A DNA stretch of 59,214 bases from Xanthomonas sp. (GCF_017163755.1 NZ_JAFIWC010000031.1:1-59214), one strand, 5' to 3'; numbered from the stretch's first letter, positions 9,088 through 20,302 are shown. Translations and numbers: made by a program. The notes: generated from the letters alone by a model not told the origin.

Positions 9088-12000
9088 CTAACGCGACTTG
9101 CGGCCGCGCGCGCGGGTCTGGATCCGGATCTCCGACAGCAGCGTATCGATCGCCACCGGCTTGTTGATGTGCGAAGTGAAACCGGCCGCCAGCGCGCGCG
9201 CCACGTCCGCCTGCGCGCCGAAGCCGGACAGCGCGAACGCCGGCACCTGCTCGTAGCCGGGCAGCTGGCGCAGCCGGGTGATCAGCGCCAGGCCGTTCAT
9301 GTCGGGCATGCCGATGTCCGAGAGCACGATGTCGAAGCGCGAGGCCGCCGCCAGTTGCAGCGCCTCGGCGCCGCTGGTCGCCACGCTGACCATCGCACCC
9401 TCCAGCTCCAGCAGCGCCGCCAGCGATTGGACCGTGTCGCGGCTGTCGTCCACCACCAGCGCGTGCAGCCCTGTGAACGGCTCCGCCCCGGCTTCGGTCT
9501 GCAGCGCCGTGCGCGCGACGGCCGGCTTGGCCAACGGCAGCCACACCACGAAGGTGCTGCCGCTGCCCAGGCCCTGCGACAGCGCCTCGACCCGCCCGCC
9601 CTGCTGGTCCACCAGCTGCCGCACCAGCGCCAGGCCGATGCCCAGCCCGGTCTGCTTGCTCGCCACCCGCGCCGCCGCCTGCCCGAACATGTCGAACACG
9701 CGCGGCAGGAAATCCGGGCTGATGCCCAGGCCGGTATCCTCCACCGCCAGCCGGCCGTAGCCGCCGACCTTGCTCAGGTGCACGGTGACGCGGCCGCCTG
9801 GCGGGGTGAACTTGATCGCGTTGGACACCAGGTTCCACACGATCTGCTCCACCCGCTGCGGGTCGCCGCGCACCAGCAGGTCCTCGTCGTCGCACAGCAC
9901 GCTCAGCTGCAGCTCGGAGGCCGCCGCATCGGCCGCGGCCACCTCGACGATGTTGCGGGTCAGCGGCAGCAGCGGCAGGTCGGTGATGTTCAGGTGCAGC
10001 TTGCCGGTGCGGATGCGCGACAGGTCCAGCAGGTCGTCGATGATCTTCGACTGCCCATGGATGGCGCGCTTGACCACATCGATGATGCCCACGCTCTTGC
10101 TCGAGTTGCGGAACTCCGGCATGCGCGACAGCAGCTCGATGTTGACGCTGATCAGGTTCAGCGGATGCTTGAGCTCGTGCGACATCACCGCCAGGAAATC
10201 GCCCTTGAGGTCCTGCTCGCTGCGCGTATCGGCATCCAGCGCCGCGGCCGGCGCGCTGGCCGACGCCAATGCGCGTTCCGGCGCCTGGCGCCAGAGCAGC
10301 TTCAGCGACTCGGCGGCGGCGACGCCGAGCGGGATCGTCATCTCGAACAGGTCGACGAGCTCGCCGTCCCGGCAGCGCAGTGCGCGGCGCTCGGTGCGCG
10401 GCTCGCGGCCCGGTGCCGGCGCGGCCGCCTCGCCGCCGGGCGCGCGCGCCTGCGACGGCGGATACAGCTGCGCGAACGGCGTGCCGAGCATGGCGTCGGC
10501 GTCGTAGCCGAGGATCTGGCCGGCGCCGGCGCTCCAGCAGCGGATCGCGCCGTCCGCATCGACCGCGACCACGCCAAGCTCGCCGCCGTCGCCGGGCGGC
10601 ATGCCGGCCGACGGCCCCAACTCGCGCGCCTGCTGTTCGGCGCGGCGCAGGCTGGTCACGTCGACGAAGGTCAGTACCGCGCCGTCGATGCGGTTTTCCT
10701 GGGTGCGGTACGGCAGCACCCGGGCGATGTAGCTGCGGCCGTCGATCGCCCGCACCTCGCGCTCGCGCACCTGCAGCGAGGAGAACGCGGCCTGCGCGTC
10801 GGCCGCCAGTTCCGGATAGTCCAGGCGGTGGGTGATGTCCAGCAGGCGCCGGCCGACGTCGGCCGGGATGATGCTGAAGATGCCCTCGGCATGCGGCGTG
10901 TAGCGCTTGATGCGCAGTTCGGCGTCGACGAAGATCGTGGCGATCTCGGTGGAGGCGATGAAATTGCGCAGGTCGTCGTTGACCTCCGCCGCCTCGTCCA
11001 CCTTGGTCTTCAGCTCGTAGTTGACCGTGGTCAGCTCCTCGTTGAGCGACTGCAGTTCCTCCTTGCTGGTTTCCAGTTCCTCGGTGGCCGAGCGCAGTTC
11101 CTCGTTGATCGCCTGCAGTTCCTCGTTGGAGGCCTTCAGCTCCTCGGTGGAGGTCTCGGACTGTTCGATCGTGGTCTGCAGCCGGTCGCGGGTGGCCTGC
11201 AGTTCCTCCTCCAGCCGCAGCAGCACCGCGTCCTTGGCCGGCGATGCGTCCTGCGTCGCCTGCTTGGGGCTGAGCGTGTCGTCGACCTCGTCGAAGAACA
11301 CCAGCATGAAGTCGGCATCGGCATCGGGGTCGCGGAACGGCCGCACCACCATGTTGAGATAGCTGCGCATGCCGTTGCGTTCCAGCCGCACCTGCCGCGC
11401 CTCCACGCTGCGCTTGGTGTGCACGGCCTGGAACAGCGCGCTGCGCAGCTCCAGCCGCAGCGCCGGGTCCACGACCGACAGCAGGTTGTAGCTGGGCTCG
11501 CCGCCGGCGAACTTCATGAACCGGCCCACCTCGCTGGACATGTGCACGATGCTGTAGTCCTGCGCGACGATCACGCTCGGCGGCGCGTAGTGCTCGAGCA
11601 CGCGCTGGTGCACCTCGGCGAAGGAGAACCCGCGCGCGCGCGCGGACGGCAGCGGCAGCGCGCTCGCCGGCTGGCCCGCGCGCAGCGGCAGGCTCGGCGT
11701 CAGCAGGCTGCGCGACTGCGCGCGGGCGCGGAAGATGCGGCTCTTCTTGTCCACCGGCTCGAACAGCGCCGAGGCCGCGTCGGCCGATTCGGAACTGCCC
11801 AGGAACAGGTAGCCGCCGGGGTTGAGCGCGAAATGGAACATCTGCAGCAGCCGCGCCTGGATGTCGCGGTCCAGGTAGATCAGCAGGTTGCGGCAGCAGA
11901 TCAGGTCCACGCGCGAGAACGGCGGATCGCGCAGCACGTTGTGCAGCGCGAACAGCACCCGGTCGCGCACGTGCTTCTTGACCCGGTACTGATGGTGCTC

Positions 12001-13212
12001 GCGGCCGAAATACTCGCGCAGCCGCGCCGGCGGCACGTCGGTCACGATCGAGTCCGGGTACAGCCCGGCGCGCGCGCGCGCCAGCGCGCGCTCGTCGATA
12101 TCGGTGGCGAACACCTGGACCGGCGGCGGCGACTCCATCCGCGCCGCTTCGTCGCACAGCAGCATCGCGATCGAATACGGCTCTTCGCCGGTCGCGCAAC
12201 CCGGGGTCCAGACCCGCACCGCGCCGCTGTCGCGCCCGCGTTCCATCAGGCTGGGCACGATGTCCCGTTCCAGCGCCTCGAACGCCTCGCGGTCGCGGAA
12301 GAAATTGGTGACGCTGATCAGCATGTCGCTCAGCAGCGCGCCGGTCTCGGCCTCGTTGGCGGCCAGGAAGTCGCGGTAGCTGGCGATGTCCTTGAGCAGG
12401 TTGACCTGCAGCCGGCGCTCGATGCGGCGCAGCACGGTGGCGCGCTTGTAGTGGTGGAAGTCGTGGCCGGTGCGCACGCCGAGCATGCTCAGGATATCGC
12501 GCAGCGTCTCCTCGTCGCTGCGGCTGGCCTGGACCTTGGTGGCCATCGTCGGCTCGTCGATCTCGCCCTTGGCCGGCAGCACGATCTGGCGCGCGTTGAG
12601 CCACAGCTGCATCAGCTTCTGCGGCATTTCCGCGGTGGGCAGCACGAAATCGACGAAGCCGCTGGCGATCGCGTTGCGCGGCATGTCCTCGTACTCGCTG
12701 TCGTCCGGCGATTGCGCCAGGGTGACGCCGCCGTATTCCTTGAGCGAGGCGATGCCGACCGAGCCGTCCGAGCCGGTGCCCGACAGCACCACCCCGACCG
12801 CGCGGTCGCGATGCGCCAGCGACAGCGTGCGGAAGAAGGTGTCGATGGCGGTATGGCGCCCGCGCGGGCGCTCGGCCTGTTGCACGATCAGGCTGCCGTC
12901 GTTCATCAGCAGGTCGACCGACGGCGAGATCACGTAGACGTGGTTGCGCTCGATCTTGCGCGGCTCGGTGACCTGGACCACTGGCATGCGCGTGGCGCGC
13001 TGCAGCAGCTGGTCGGCGCTGCTCTCGTGCTTGGGCGACAGGTGCAGGATGACCACGAACGCCATGCCGTTGTCCGCGGGCAGGTTCGACAGCAGCGTCG
13101 ATACCGCGGCCAGGCCGCCGGCCGAGGCGCCGATGCCCACCACCGGAAAATCCAGATGGCTGATCTGGATGGTGCACTCGTCGCTTTCGGCTGCATCGGC
13201 TGAGATCGTCAT
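9088..13212 (-). CDS. CheB-CheR-PAS-histidine kinase-receiver hybrid
   Basis: Multidomain signalling protein of 1,374 residues. Domains in order: CheB-like methylesterase (~22-200) with likely catalytic S30 in GASAGG, H57 and D149 in GTGSDG; CheR-like methyltransferase (~215-480) with the SAM-binding VWTPGCATGEEPYSIAMLL; PAS-like segment; a long coiled coil (~690-780) of EEL-rich heptads; further PAS domains; HisKA (VMSHELKHPLNLIS); HATPase (NAIKFTPPGG, TGLGIGLALVRQL); C-terminal receiver (ALVVDDSRDT, IVLSDIGMPDMNG). No transmembrane segment is visible, so it is cytosolic. No methyl-accepting protein is encoded nearby, so the methylation target and output are unknown. The start is ATG 13212; the micro-protein gene follows. 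Confidence 0.92.
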   Translation of the reverse strand: MTISADAAESDECTIQISHLDFPVVGIGASAGGLAAVSTLLSNLPADNGMAFVVILHLSPKHESSADQLLQRATRMPVVQVTEPRKIERNHVYVISPSVDLLMNDGSLIVQQAERPRGRHTAIDTFFRTLSLAHRDRAVGVVLSGTGSDGSVGIASLKEYGGVTLAQSPDDSEYEDMPRNAIASGFVDFVLPTAEMPQKLMQLWLNARQIVLPAKGEIDEPTMATKVQASRSDEETLRDILSMLGVRTGHDFHHYKRATVLRRIERRLQVNLLKDIASYRDFLAANEAETGALLSDMLISVTNFFRDREAFEALERDIVPSLMERGRDSGAVRVWTPGCATGEEPYSIAMLLCDEAARMESPPPVQVFATDIDERALARARAGLYPDSIVTDVPPARLREYFGREHHQYRVKKHVRDRVLFALHNVLRDPPFSRVDLICCRNLLIYLDRDIQARLLQMFHFALNPGGYLFLGSSESADAASALFEPVDKKSRIFRARAQSRSLLTPSLPLRAGQPASALPLPSARARGFSFAEVHQRVLEHYAPPSVIVAQDYSIVHMSSEVGRFMKFAGGEPSYNLLSVVDPALRLELRSALFQAVHTKRSVEARQVRLERNGMRSYLNMVVRPFRDPDADADFMLVFFDEVDDTLSPKQATQDASPAKDAVLLRLEEELQATRDRLQTTIEQSETSTEELKASNEELQAINEELRSATEELETSKEELQSLNEELTTVNYELKTKVDEAAEVNDDLRNFIASTEIATIFVDAELRIKRYTPHAEGIFSIIPADVGRRLLDITHRLDYPELAADAQAAFSSLQVREREVRAIDGRSYIARVLPYRTQENRIDGAVLTFVDVTSLRRAEQQARELGPSAGMPPGDGGELGVVAVDADGAIRCWSAGAGQILGYDADAMLGTPFAQLYPPSQARAPGGEAAAPAPGREPRTERRALRCRDGELVDLFEMTIPLGVAAAESLKLLWRQAPERALASASAPAAALDADTRSEQDLKGDFLAVMSHELKHPLNLISVNIELLSRMPEFRNSSKSVGIIDVVKRAIHGQSKIIDDLLDLSRIRTGKLHLNITDLPLLPLTRNIVEVAAADAAASELQLSVLCDDEDLLVRGDPQRVEQIVWNLVSNAIKFTPPGGRVTVHLSKVGGYGRLAVEDTGLGISPDFLPRVFDMFGQAAARVASKQTGLGIGLALVRQLVDQQGGRVEALSQGLGSGSTFVVWLPLAKPAVARTALQTEAGAEPFTGLHALVVDDSRDTVQSLAALLELEGAMVSVATSGAEALQLAAASRFDIVLSDIGMPDMNGLALITRLRQLPGYEQVPAFALSGFGAQADVARALAAGFTSHINKPVAIDTLLSEIRIQTRARGRKSR

Positions 13213-13815
13213 CGTTGGATCGAGGGAGAGCGCCAGGGCCGTTCATGTTACCGCCCGGCTTGTGATTTCTCCGCATTCAACGAACGTTCACCCGCCTTTT
13301 CGCGCGCGGCGACGTCTGGAGCTCTTCGCTTTCTGCCGGCCGAACAGGCCGCAGCACGTGCTCTGGCAGGCGTGTATTTCCGCGCGATATGCGTCGTTAT
13401 GCGGTTTTCCCGCGCATTCATGAGGATGTGCAGCATCGCGAACGAACATCGCGGGCGTACGGTCTCACAACTGCATCTGTCTACGGCGCAGGTCCAAGAC
13501 GCTGGCGCAGGATCTTCTTCTACTACCGTGCCTTGCGCAGCCCTCGCTGGCCAACCGCCCTGCACGCGCGCCAAGGCGCGCGCCCAGCCATGCGCAGGCG
13601 CATGGGACGGGACGGGACGCGGCGCATCGCGATCGCACCGCGTGGGGAGCGGCAGGCGCGATCGCGTCTATTCACCGCGGCCTGCAGCGATCGTCCGCCG
13701 AGTTGACGCGGATTTCGTTCGTTCGCGATTCCTTCGCAGGCCTGGCCGGCCGCCGTTGCACCCGGCGCGAGCGCACCGGGCGCGCCCGCGCTACGCCCGC
13801 GCACGCCAGCGAAGC
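13213..13815. other. Gene-free region upstream of the hybrid kinase
   Basis: 603 bp between the hybrid kinase start and the pgi stop. Its GC content is lower around 13250-13500 than in the flanks. Short open frames on both strands (13248-13574 and 13389-13706) have no recognisable domain, poor composition and no ribosome binding site, so I do not call them genes. It should hold the hybrid kinase promoter. Confidence 0.45.
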
Positions 13816-15336
13816 TCAGCCGCCGGCCTGCAGCCGCGCCAGCACCGCGCGGGTCACCGGATCGGCGATCTCGGTGTCCTCGCCCTGCAGCGCCGGCAGC
13901 AGCTGGCTGGCCAGCTGCTTGCCCAGCTCGACGCCGAACTGGTCGAAGGCGTTGATGCCCCAGATCACCGACTGCACGTAGACGCTGTGCTCGTACATCG
14001 CGATCAGCGCGCCCAATGCCTGCGGGGTCAGCGCATCGAGCAGGATCAGCGTGCTCGGGCGGCCGCCCGGGTAGTCGCGGTGCGGATCGTCGCTGCCCTG
14101 CCCGTTGCCCAGCGCCTCGGTCTGCGCCAGCAGGTTGGCCAGCAGCGCCTGGTGGTTGACCAGGTAGGGATCGTCGTTGCGGATGGTGCCGATGAAATCG
14201 GCCGGCACCACGCTGGTGCCCTGGTGCAGCGCCTGGAAGAAGCTGTGCTGCACGTCGGTGCCGGCGCCGCCCCACCACACCGGCACGGTATCGGTCTGCA
14301 CCGGCGTGCCGTCCAGCCGCACGCGCTTGCCCAGGCTCTCCATCACCAGTTGCTGCAGGTAGGCCGGCAGCAGCGCCAGGCGCTGGTCGTAGGTCATCAC
14401 CGCCTGCGTGGCGTAGCCGAGCGCGTTGCGGTTCCACAGCGTGGTCAGCGCGTGCAGCACCGCCACGTTGCGCTGCAGCGGCGCGGTCAGCGCGTGCTCG
14501 TCGAACTGCGCCGCGCCGGCGAGCAGTTGCTCGAAGCCGTCGGCGCCGATCGCCAACGCGATCGGGAAGCCCACCGCCGACCACAGCGAATAGCGCCCGC
14601 CGACCCAGTCCCACATCGGCAGCACGCGCCCGGCGGCGATGTCGAAGGCCTTGGCGGCGCGCTCGGGATTGGCGCTGACCGCGTACAGGCGCTCGCTGCC
14701 GCCGAGCCAGTCGCGCAGGATCTGGCCGTTGAGCAGGGTTTCCTGGGTGCCGAAGGTCTTGGAGATCAGCACGCCGGCGGTGCGCGCCGGGTCCAGCGCG
14801 GCCAGCGTGCGCTGCATCGCCGCGCCGTCGACGTTGGAGACGAAATGCACGCGGAACCGGCCGCCGTCGACCGGGCGCAGCGCGTCGGCGACCAGGCGCG
14901 GGCCCAGGTCCGAACCGCCGATGCCGACGCTGACGATATCGGTGACCTCGGTCTGCGCCAGCGCATCGATCAGCGCGCGCATGCGTTGCTGCACCTCGCG
15001 CGCGGTGGCATTGGCCTGCGCGGCCACCGGCGCGCCGCTGAGGTCGCCGCGCAGCGCGGTGTGCAGCGCCGCGCGGCCCTCGGTGACGTTGACCGTCTCG
15101 CCCTGGAACAGGCGCTTGAACGCGCCGGCCACGTCGTGCTCGGCGGCCAGCGCCAGCAGCGCATCGAGCGCGGCGCGGTCGTATTTCTGCCGCGCGAAAT
15201 TGAAGTACAACGGCCCGACCTGCACTGCCAGCGCTTCGGCACGACCGGGCTCGGCGGCCAGCAGTTCGGGAAGACGGGCCCCGCGCAGGCGCTGGGCGTG
15301 GGAGTGCAGTGCGTGGAAACCGTTGGACTGTGTCAT
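13816..15336 (-). CDS. pgi: Glucose-6-phosphate isomerase
   Basis: Glycolytic and gluconeogenic enzyme of 506 residues interconverting glucose-6-phosphate and fructose-6-phosphate. Family signatures are clear: [28 protein letters not shown]-like [12 protein letters not shown], and [20 protein letters not shown]. The C-terminal [17 protein letters not shown] contains the catalytic lysine. ATG 15336 overlaps the panD stop (ATGA), so it is translationally coupled as the last gene of the pcnB-folK-pan string. Pairing with pan genes is a Xanthomonas arrangement rather than a metabolic link. Confidence 0.95.
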   Translation of the reverse strand: MTQSNGFHALHSHAQRLRGARLPELLAAEPGRAEALAVQVGPLYFNFARQKYDRAALDALLALAAEHDVAGAFKRLFQGETVNVTEGRAALHTALRGDLSGAPVAAQANATAREVQQRMRALIDALAQTEVTDIVSVGIGGSDLGPRLVADALRPVDGGRFRVHFVSNVDGAAMQRTLAALDPARTAGVLISKTFGTQETLLNGQILRDWLGGSERLYAVSANPERAAKAFDIAAGRVLPMWDWVGGRYSLWSAVGFPIALAIGADGFEQLLAGAAQFDEHALTAPLQRNVAVLHALTTLWNRNALGYATQAVMTYDQRLALLPAYLQQLVMESLGKRVRLDGTPVQTDTVPVWWGGAGTDVQHSFFQALHQGTSVVPADFIGTIRNDDPYLVNHQALLANLLAQTEALGNGQGSDDPHRDYPGGRPSTLILLDALTPQALGALIAMYEHSVYVQSVIWGINAFDQFGVELGKQLASQLLPALQGEDTEIADPVTRAVLARLQAGG

Positions 15337-15713
15337 GCGGCCTGCTTCGGGATGCTGTGGTTGGTGTGGGTGATCTTGTTGGCGCCGTCCACGTAGACCA
15401 GGGTCGGCTGGAAGCGCGCGGCCTCCTCCTCGCTCATGCCGGCGAAGGCGGCGATGATGATCAGGTCGCCGACCTGCACATGGCGCGCGGCGCCGCCGTT
15501 GAGCGAGACGATGCCGCTGCCTTCGTCGGCGCGGATCGCGTAGGTGCTGAAGCGCGCGCCGTTGGTGACGTCCCAGATGTGCACCTGCTCGAACTCGCGG
15601 ATGCCGGTGGCGTCCAGCAGCAGCCCGTCGATGGCGATCGACCCTTCGTAGTTCAGCTCCGAATGGGTGACGGTGGCGCGATGGATCTTGGTCTTCAACA
15701 GGCTCAGTTGCAT
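15333..15713 (-). CDS. panD: Aspartate 1-decarboxylase proenzyme
   Basis: 126-residue pyruvoyl-dependent enzyme making beta-alanine for pantothenate. The self-cleavage site is G24-S25 in [10 protein letters not shown]; Ser25 becomes the pyruvoyl group. The N-terminus [20 protein letters not shown] and [16 protein letters not shown] match the family. It lies downstream of panC across the REP array and upstream of pgi with a four-base overlap. Confidence 0.96.
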   Translation of the reverse strand: MQLSLLKTKIHRATVTHSELNYEGSIAIDGLLLDATGIREFEQVHIWDVTNGARFSTYAIRADEGSGIVSLNGGAARHVQVGDLIIIAAFAGMSEEEAARFQPTLVYVDGANKITHTNHSIPKQAA

Positions 15714-16335
15714 GGCTCGCGGTGCTGCGGTGGGGAAAGGCGCGCAGTTTAGCAGCCGGGGGGTTAAGCGGCAGCGGCAGCAAGGCCCGGCGGCCCGTGC
15801 GGGCGTTGTCCGATAGCGTCCCGGCATGCCGACCGCAGGACATGATTGGCTGCCTGATGCGGCAATGCGCGGCGCGAACAACGTCGGCCGCGGCCGAGCG
15901 GCGGATCCCGCGGCACGGATAGCGTTGCCAAGCGGCAAGCCTGCCAGCGTCGGGGCTGAAGCCCCTCCCACAGTGCACCCAGCTGGCTCGCCGCAAGTCC
16001 CTGTAGGAGCGGCTTCAGCCGCGACGAACGAAGCGGAAGGCTCGACGGCTTCGGACACCGACGGGGCTGAAGCCCCTCCTACAGTGCACCCAGCTGGCTC
16101 ACAGCAAACCCTGTAGGAGCGGCTTCAGCCGCGACGAACGAAGCGAGAGACCCGACGGCTTCGGACACCGTCGGGGCTGAAGCCCCTCCTACAGTGCACT
16201 CGGCCGGCTCACAGCAAACCACTGTGGGAGCGGCTTCAGCCGCGACGCGCGACGCCGACCTGCGATCCGTCCCTTCGACCACATTCGGCACGGTGCCGAC
16301 GCCGACGCCACGGCAGCCACTGCGCGCTGCCGCGC
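15714..16335. other. panC-panD intergenic region
   Basis: 622 bp without a gene, about half of it the REP array. The segment next to panD (15714-15948) has no recognisable element; an internal promoter for panD-pgi could lie there but I cannot point to one. The segment 16247-16335 leads to the panC stop codon. Confidence 0.4.
15949..16246. repeat. Three tandem REP doublets (REPIN-like), ~111-bp period
   Basis: Three direct copies at 15949-16025, 16060-16135 and 16170-16246. Each copy has a left half GTCGGGGCTGAAGCCCCTCC and an inverted right half GTAGGAGCGGCTTCAGCCGC. Both halves are hairpins, and together they form a larger inverted repeat around ~30 bases. The spacers between copies (GACGGCTTCGGACACC) are also repeated, so the whole unit was amplified in tandem. 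The GTAGGAGC head resembles RAYT-transposase-mobilised REP sequences of Stenotrophomonas and Pseudomonas. No RAYT gene is in the window. The array lies between panC and panD in one transcription unit. Confidence 0.85.
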
Positions 16336-17990
<1,655 letters not shown>

Positions 17991-18021
17991 TAGCTCATGC
18001 GGTGCGGTGATAAGCCGGGCA

Positions 18022-18534
18022 TTATCTACCGATTGGCGCGATTCCGTCGGTTTCGATGCGGTCGCGTATGTCACGCACCGTTCCATGCCCGGGAATGACC
18101 GCCCCGGCGGCGATCTCGGCCAGCGGCAGCAGCGCGAAGGCCCGCTGGTGCAGGTAGGGATGCGGCACCTGCAGCCCGGGCAGGTCGATCACCGCGTCGG
18201 CGTACAGCAGCAGGTCCAGGTCCAGCGTGCGCGGGCCCCAGCGCTCGCCCGGGTCGCGGCGGCGGCCATGGCGGCGCTCCAGCGCCAGCAGCGCGTCCAG
18301 CAGCGCCGGCGCCGGCAGCGTGGTGCCCAGCACCGCGGCGGCGTTGATGAAGTCCGGCTGCGCCTGGTTGCCCCAGGCCGGGCTGCGGTACAGCTGCGAG
18401 GCGCGCAGCAGGCGGGTCTGCGGCAAGCCGTCCAGCTCGGCCAGGGCGGCGCGCAGCGTGGCCACGGCGTCGCCCAGGTTGCCGCCCAGGCCGACGCAGG
18501 CTTCGACCGGCGCGGCGGCGGTCGGCGCGCTCAC
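18022..18534 (-). CDS. folK: 2-amino-4-hydroxy-6-hydroxymethyldihydropteridine pyrophosphokinase
   Basis: 170-residue folate-pathway kinase. It has the HPPK signatures [14 protein letters not shown] near the N-terminus, [19 protein letters not shown], and [15 protein letters not shown] with the paired Mg2+-binding Asp residues, then [16 protein letters not shown]. The start is GTG 18534, overlapping the pcnB stop (GTGA), so translation is coupled. The folate product feeds the methylene-THF used by PanB next door. Confidence 0.95.
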   Translation of the reverse strand: MSAPTAAAPVEACVGLGGNLGDAVATLRAALAELDGLPQTRLLRASQLYRSPAWGNQAQPDFINAAAVLGTTLPAPALLDALLALERRHGRRRDPGERWGPRTLDLDLLLYADAVIDLPGLQVPHPYLHQRAFALLPLAEIAAGAVIPGHGTVRDIRDRIETDGIAPIGR

Positions 18535-19856
18535 TCGGCCGGCGCGGTGCTGTCCGGGCGCCGCCGCCGGCGCCGGCGGCGCTTGGGCATTTCCTCGCTG
18601 TCGGCCGGCGCCAGCGCGACCTCGTCGCCGACGTAGTCGATTTCCGGGTCGAAGCCGCGCGGCGGCGGCGCGAAGCCCGGCTGCTGCTGCAGTTCGCGCC
18701 AGTAGGCGATGTCGGCCTCGTGCTCGGCCGAGGCGAACTGGCGCAGGATCAGGAAGTCGAACGCGGCGCGGAAGCGCGGATGCGACAGCGTGCGCACCAC
18801 CCGCTTGCGCAGGCGCGAGCTGAAGCGCGACTGCAGCAGCCAGATCTCCTGCATCGGCAGCGAGAAGCGGCGCGGCAGCGCCACCGTGGTCAGTTGGTGC
18901 AGGGTCACCCGGTCGGCGGCGCGGCGCTGCGCCTCCTCCAGCTGCATGCCCTGCTTCTGCAGCGCCATCAGCGCGCGGCAGTAGGCCGGCCACAGCAGCA
19001 GCGCGAACAGGAACGCCGGCGATACCGGTTCGTCGTTGGCCACCCGCGTGTCGGTGTTGCGCAGGCCCTCGACCAGCATCCGCCGCAGCGCGCCGCTGCG
19101 GTTGGACTTCAGCGCGGCCGCGCTCTCCGGGAACAGCGCGGCGAACAGGCCGTAGCGCTCCAGGCCTTCGAAGCTGGCCACGCCGTTGCCGGACAGGAAC
19201 AGCTTCAGCACTTCCTCGAACAACCGCGCCGGCGCCGCTTCGGACAGCAGCCCGGCCAGGCGCGGGATCGGCTCGGCGGTGGCCGCCTCGATCTGGAAAT
19301 CCAGCTTGGCCGCCAGCCGCACCGCGCGCAGCATGCGCACCGGGTCTTCGCGGTAGCGCTGCTCTGGGTCGCCGATCAGGCGCATCAGCCGCGCCTGCAC
19401 GTCCTCGAAGCCGCCGGTGTAGTCGCGCACCGAGAAATCCTCGATCGCGTAGTACAGCGCGTTGCAGGTGAAGTCGCGGCGCACCGCGTCGTCCTCGATG
19501 CTGCCGTAGACGTTGTCGCGGACCAGGCGGCCGTTGTCGAGCTCGCGGTCGCCGCTGCCGTCGTCGACGTTGGCGCGGAACGTGGCCACCTCGATGATCT
19601 CGCGCCCGTACACCACGTGCGCCAGGCGGAAGCGGCGGCCGATCAGGCGGCAGTTGCGGAACAGCTGCTTGACCTGCTCGGGGGTGGCGTCGGTGGCGAC
19701 GTCGAAGTCCTTGGGCTGCAGCTCGACCAGCAGGTCGCGGACCGCGCCGCCGACCAGGTACGCGCCGAAGCCGGCTTCGCGCAGCCGGTAAAGCACGCGC
19801 AATGCATTGGGGCTGATGTCCTTGCGCGAAACGTTGTGCTGGTCGCGCGGGATCAA
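18531..19856 (-). CDS. pcnB: Poly(A) polymerase I
   Basis: Nucleotidyltransferase that adds 3' poly(A) tails to RNA and promotes decay. Signatures: AYLVGGAVRDLLV and KDFDVATDATPEQ (catalytic Asp pair), RLIGRRFRLAHVV, RRDFTCNALYY and ERYREDPVRMLRAVRLAAKL. The C-terminus is a basic PKRRRRRRRR tail. The coordinates use TTG 19856, the first conventional start, but it falls inside a conserved motif (L-IPRDQHNVSRKDIS). The frame is open back to ~19936 with no ATG, GTG or TTG. The real start may be ATC at 19892, with GGAAG seven bases upstream. In E. coli pcnB is known to start at AUU. Confidence 0.93.
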   Translation of the reverse strand: MIPRDQHNVSRKDISPNALRVLYRLREAGFGAYLVGGAVRDLLVELQPKDFDVATDATPEQVKQLFRNCRLIGRRFRLAHVVYGREIIEVATFRANVDDGSGDRELDNGRLVRDNVYGSIEDDAVRRDFTCNALYYAIEDFSVRDYTGGFEDVQARLMRLIGDPEQRYREDPVRMLRAVRLAAKLDFQIEAATAEPIPRLAGLLSEAAPARLFEEVLKLFLSGNGVASFEGLERYGLFAALFPESAAALKSNRSGALRRMLVEGLRNTDTRVANDEPVSPAFLFALLLWPAYCRALMALQKQGMQLEEAQRRAADRVTLHQLTTVALPRRFSLPMQEIWLLQSRFSSRLRKRVVRTLSHPRFRAAFDFLILRQFASAEHEADIAYWRELQQQPGFAPPPRGFDPEIDYVGDEVALAPADSEEMPKRRRRRRRRPDSTAPAE

Positions 19857-19920
19857 GTGCAGAGTGAACGGCGATGGAACTGGCGGATTGATGATGGCGC
19901 TTCCGTATCGAGTTGCGGGA

Positions 19921-19949
19921 TTGCCGACGGGCGGCTAGCCCCATATACT
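19921..19949 (+). promoter_or_regulatory. Sigma70 promoter of tRNA-Glu
   Basis: TTGCCG (19921-19926) and TATACT (19944-19949) with a 17-bp spacer, 28 bp upstream of the tRNA. It lies within the pcnB 5' region, so the two genes are divergent with overlapping control sequence. Confidence 0.75.
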
Positions 19950-19977
19950 AGCGCCCTGCAATCGGCGCGACCAATAC

Positions 19978-20052
19978 GCTCCCTTCGTCTAATGGTTAGG
20001 ACGTGGCCCTCTCAAGGCTAAAACAGGGGTTCGAGCCCCCTAGGGAGCACCA
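19978..20052 (+). tRNA. tRNA-Glu (anticodon CTC)
   Basis: 75 bases with encoded CCA. Acceptor stem GCTCCCT/AGGGAGC; D arm with AATGGTTAGGA; anticodon stem TGGCC/GGCTA with loop CTCTCAA giving anticodon CTC; T arm AGGGGTTCGAGCCCCCT. It reads GAG, the favoured Glu codon in such GC-rich DNA. No integrase or duplicated 3' end lies next to it. Confidence 0.92.
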
Positions 20053-20080
20053 ACTTCGCACCGGTCGCAGTGAAAACCAC

Positions 20081-20106
20081 AAAAGCCCCGCCATCGCGGG
20101 GCTTTT
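20081..20106. terminator. Strong bidirectional intrinsic terminator
   Basis: AAAAGCCCCG-CCAT-CGGGGCTTTT type hairpin with A-tract on one side and T-tract on the other. It terminates tRNA-Glu rightward, and its symmetry would also end the leftward xyloglucan/xylose transcript. Two further GC hairpins without T-tracts lie at 20206-20228 and 20268-20289, before the transporter stop codon. Confidence 0.85.
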
Positions 20107-20302
20107 GCGTTTCCGGCGGGCGCCGGCATGCGGCGGCCCACGGCGCCATGCCCCGCCGGCCCGGCCGGGCGGTCGCGAGCCGGGCGCGTGGCGGCGGCAA
20201 CGCGAACGGGCGCCCCAGTGGCGCCCGTCCCCTGCGGCGGCGCATCGCGCCACCGCGTCGTCCCCTGCCCGGCACGTACCCGTGCCGGGGGCGGGTCCGG
20301 CC

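Noticed and set aside
9169-13203. Very long open frame on the + strand opposite the hybrid kinase
   Set aside because: Rich in Gln/Arg/Ala/His with no domain; a mirror of codon bias in GC-rich DNA. The - strand protein has clear domains.
13248-13706. Small open frames between pgi and the hybrid kinase
   Set aside because: No recognisable domain, poor composition and no ribosome binding site.
15949-16246. CRISPR-like regular repeats
   Set aside because: Units are 77 bp with near-identical spacers, internally palindromic, and of the REP family; there are no unique spacers and no cas genes.
19978-20302. Possible integration site at tRNA-Glu
   Set aside because: No integrase, no duplicated tRNA 3' end, and the neighbouring genes are metabolic; the flank is a terminator and hairpins.
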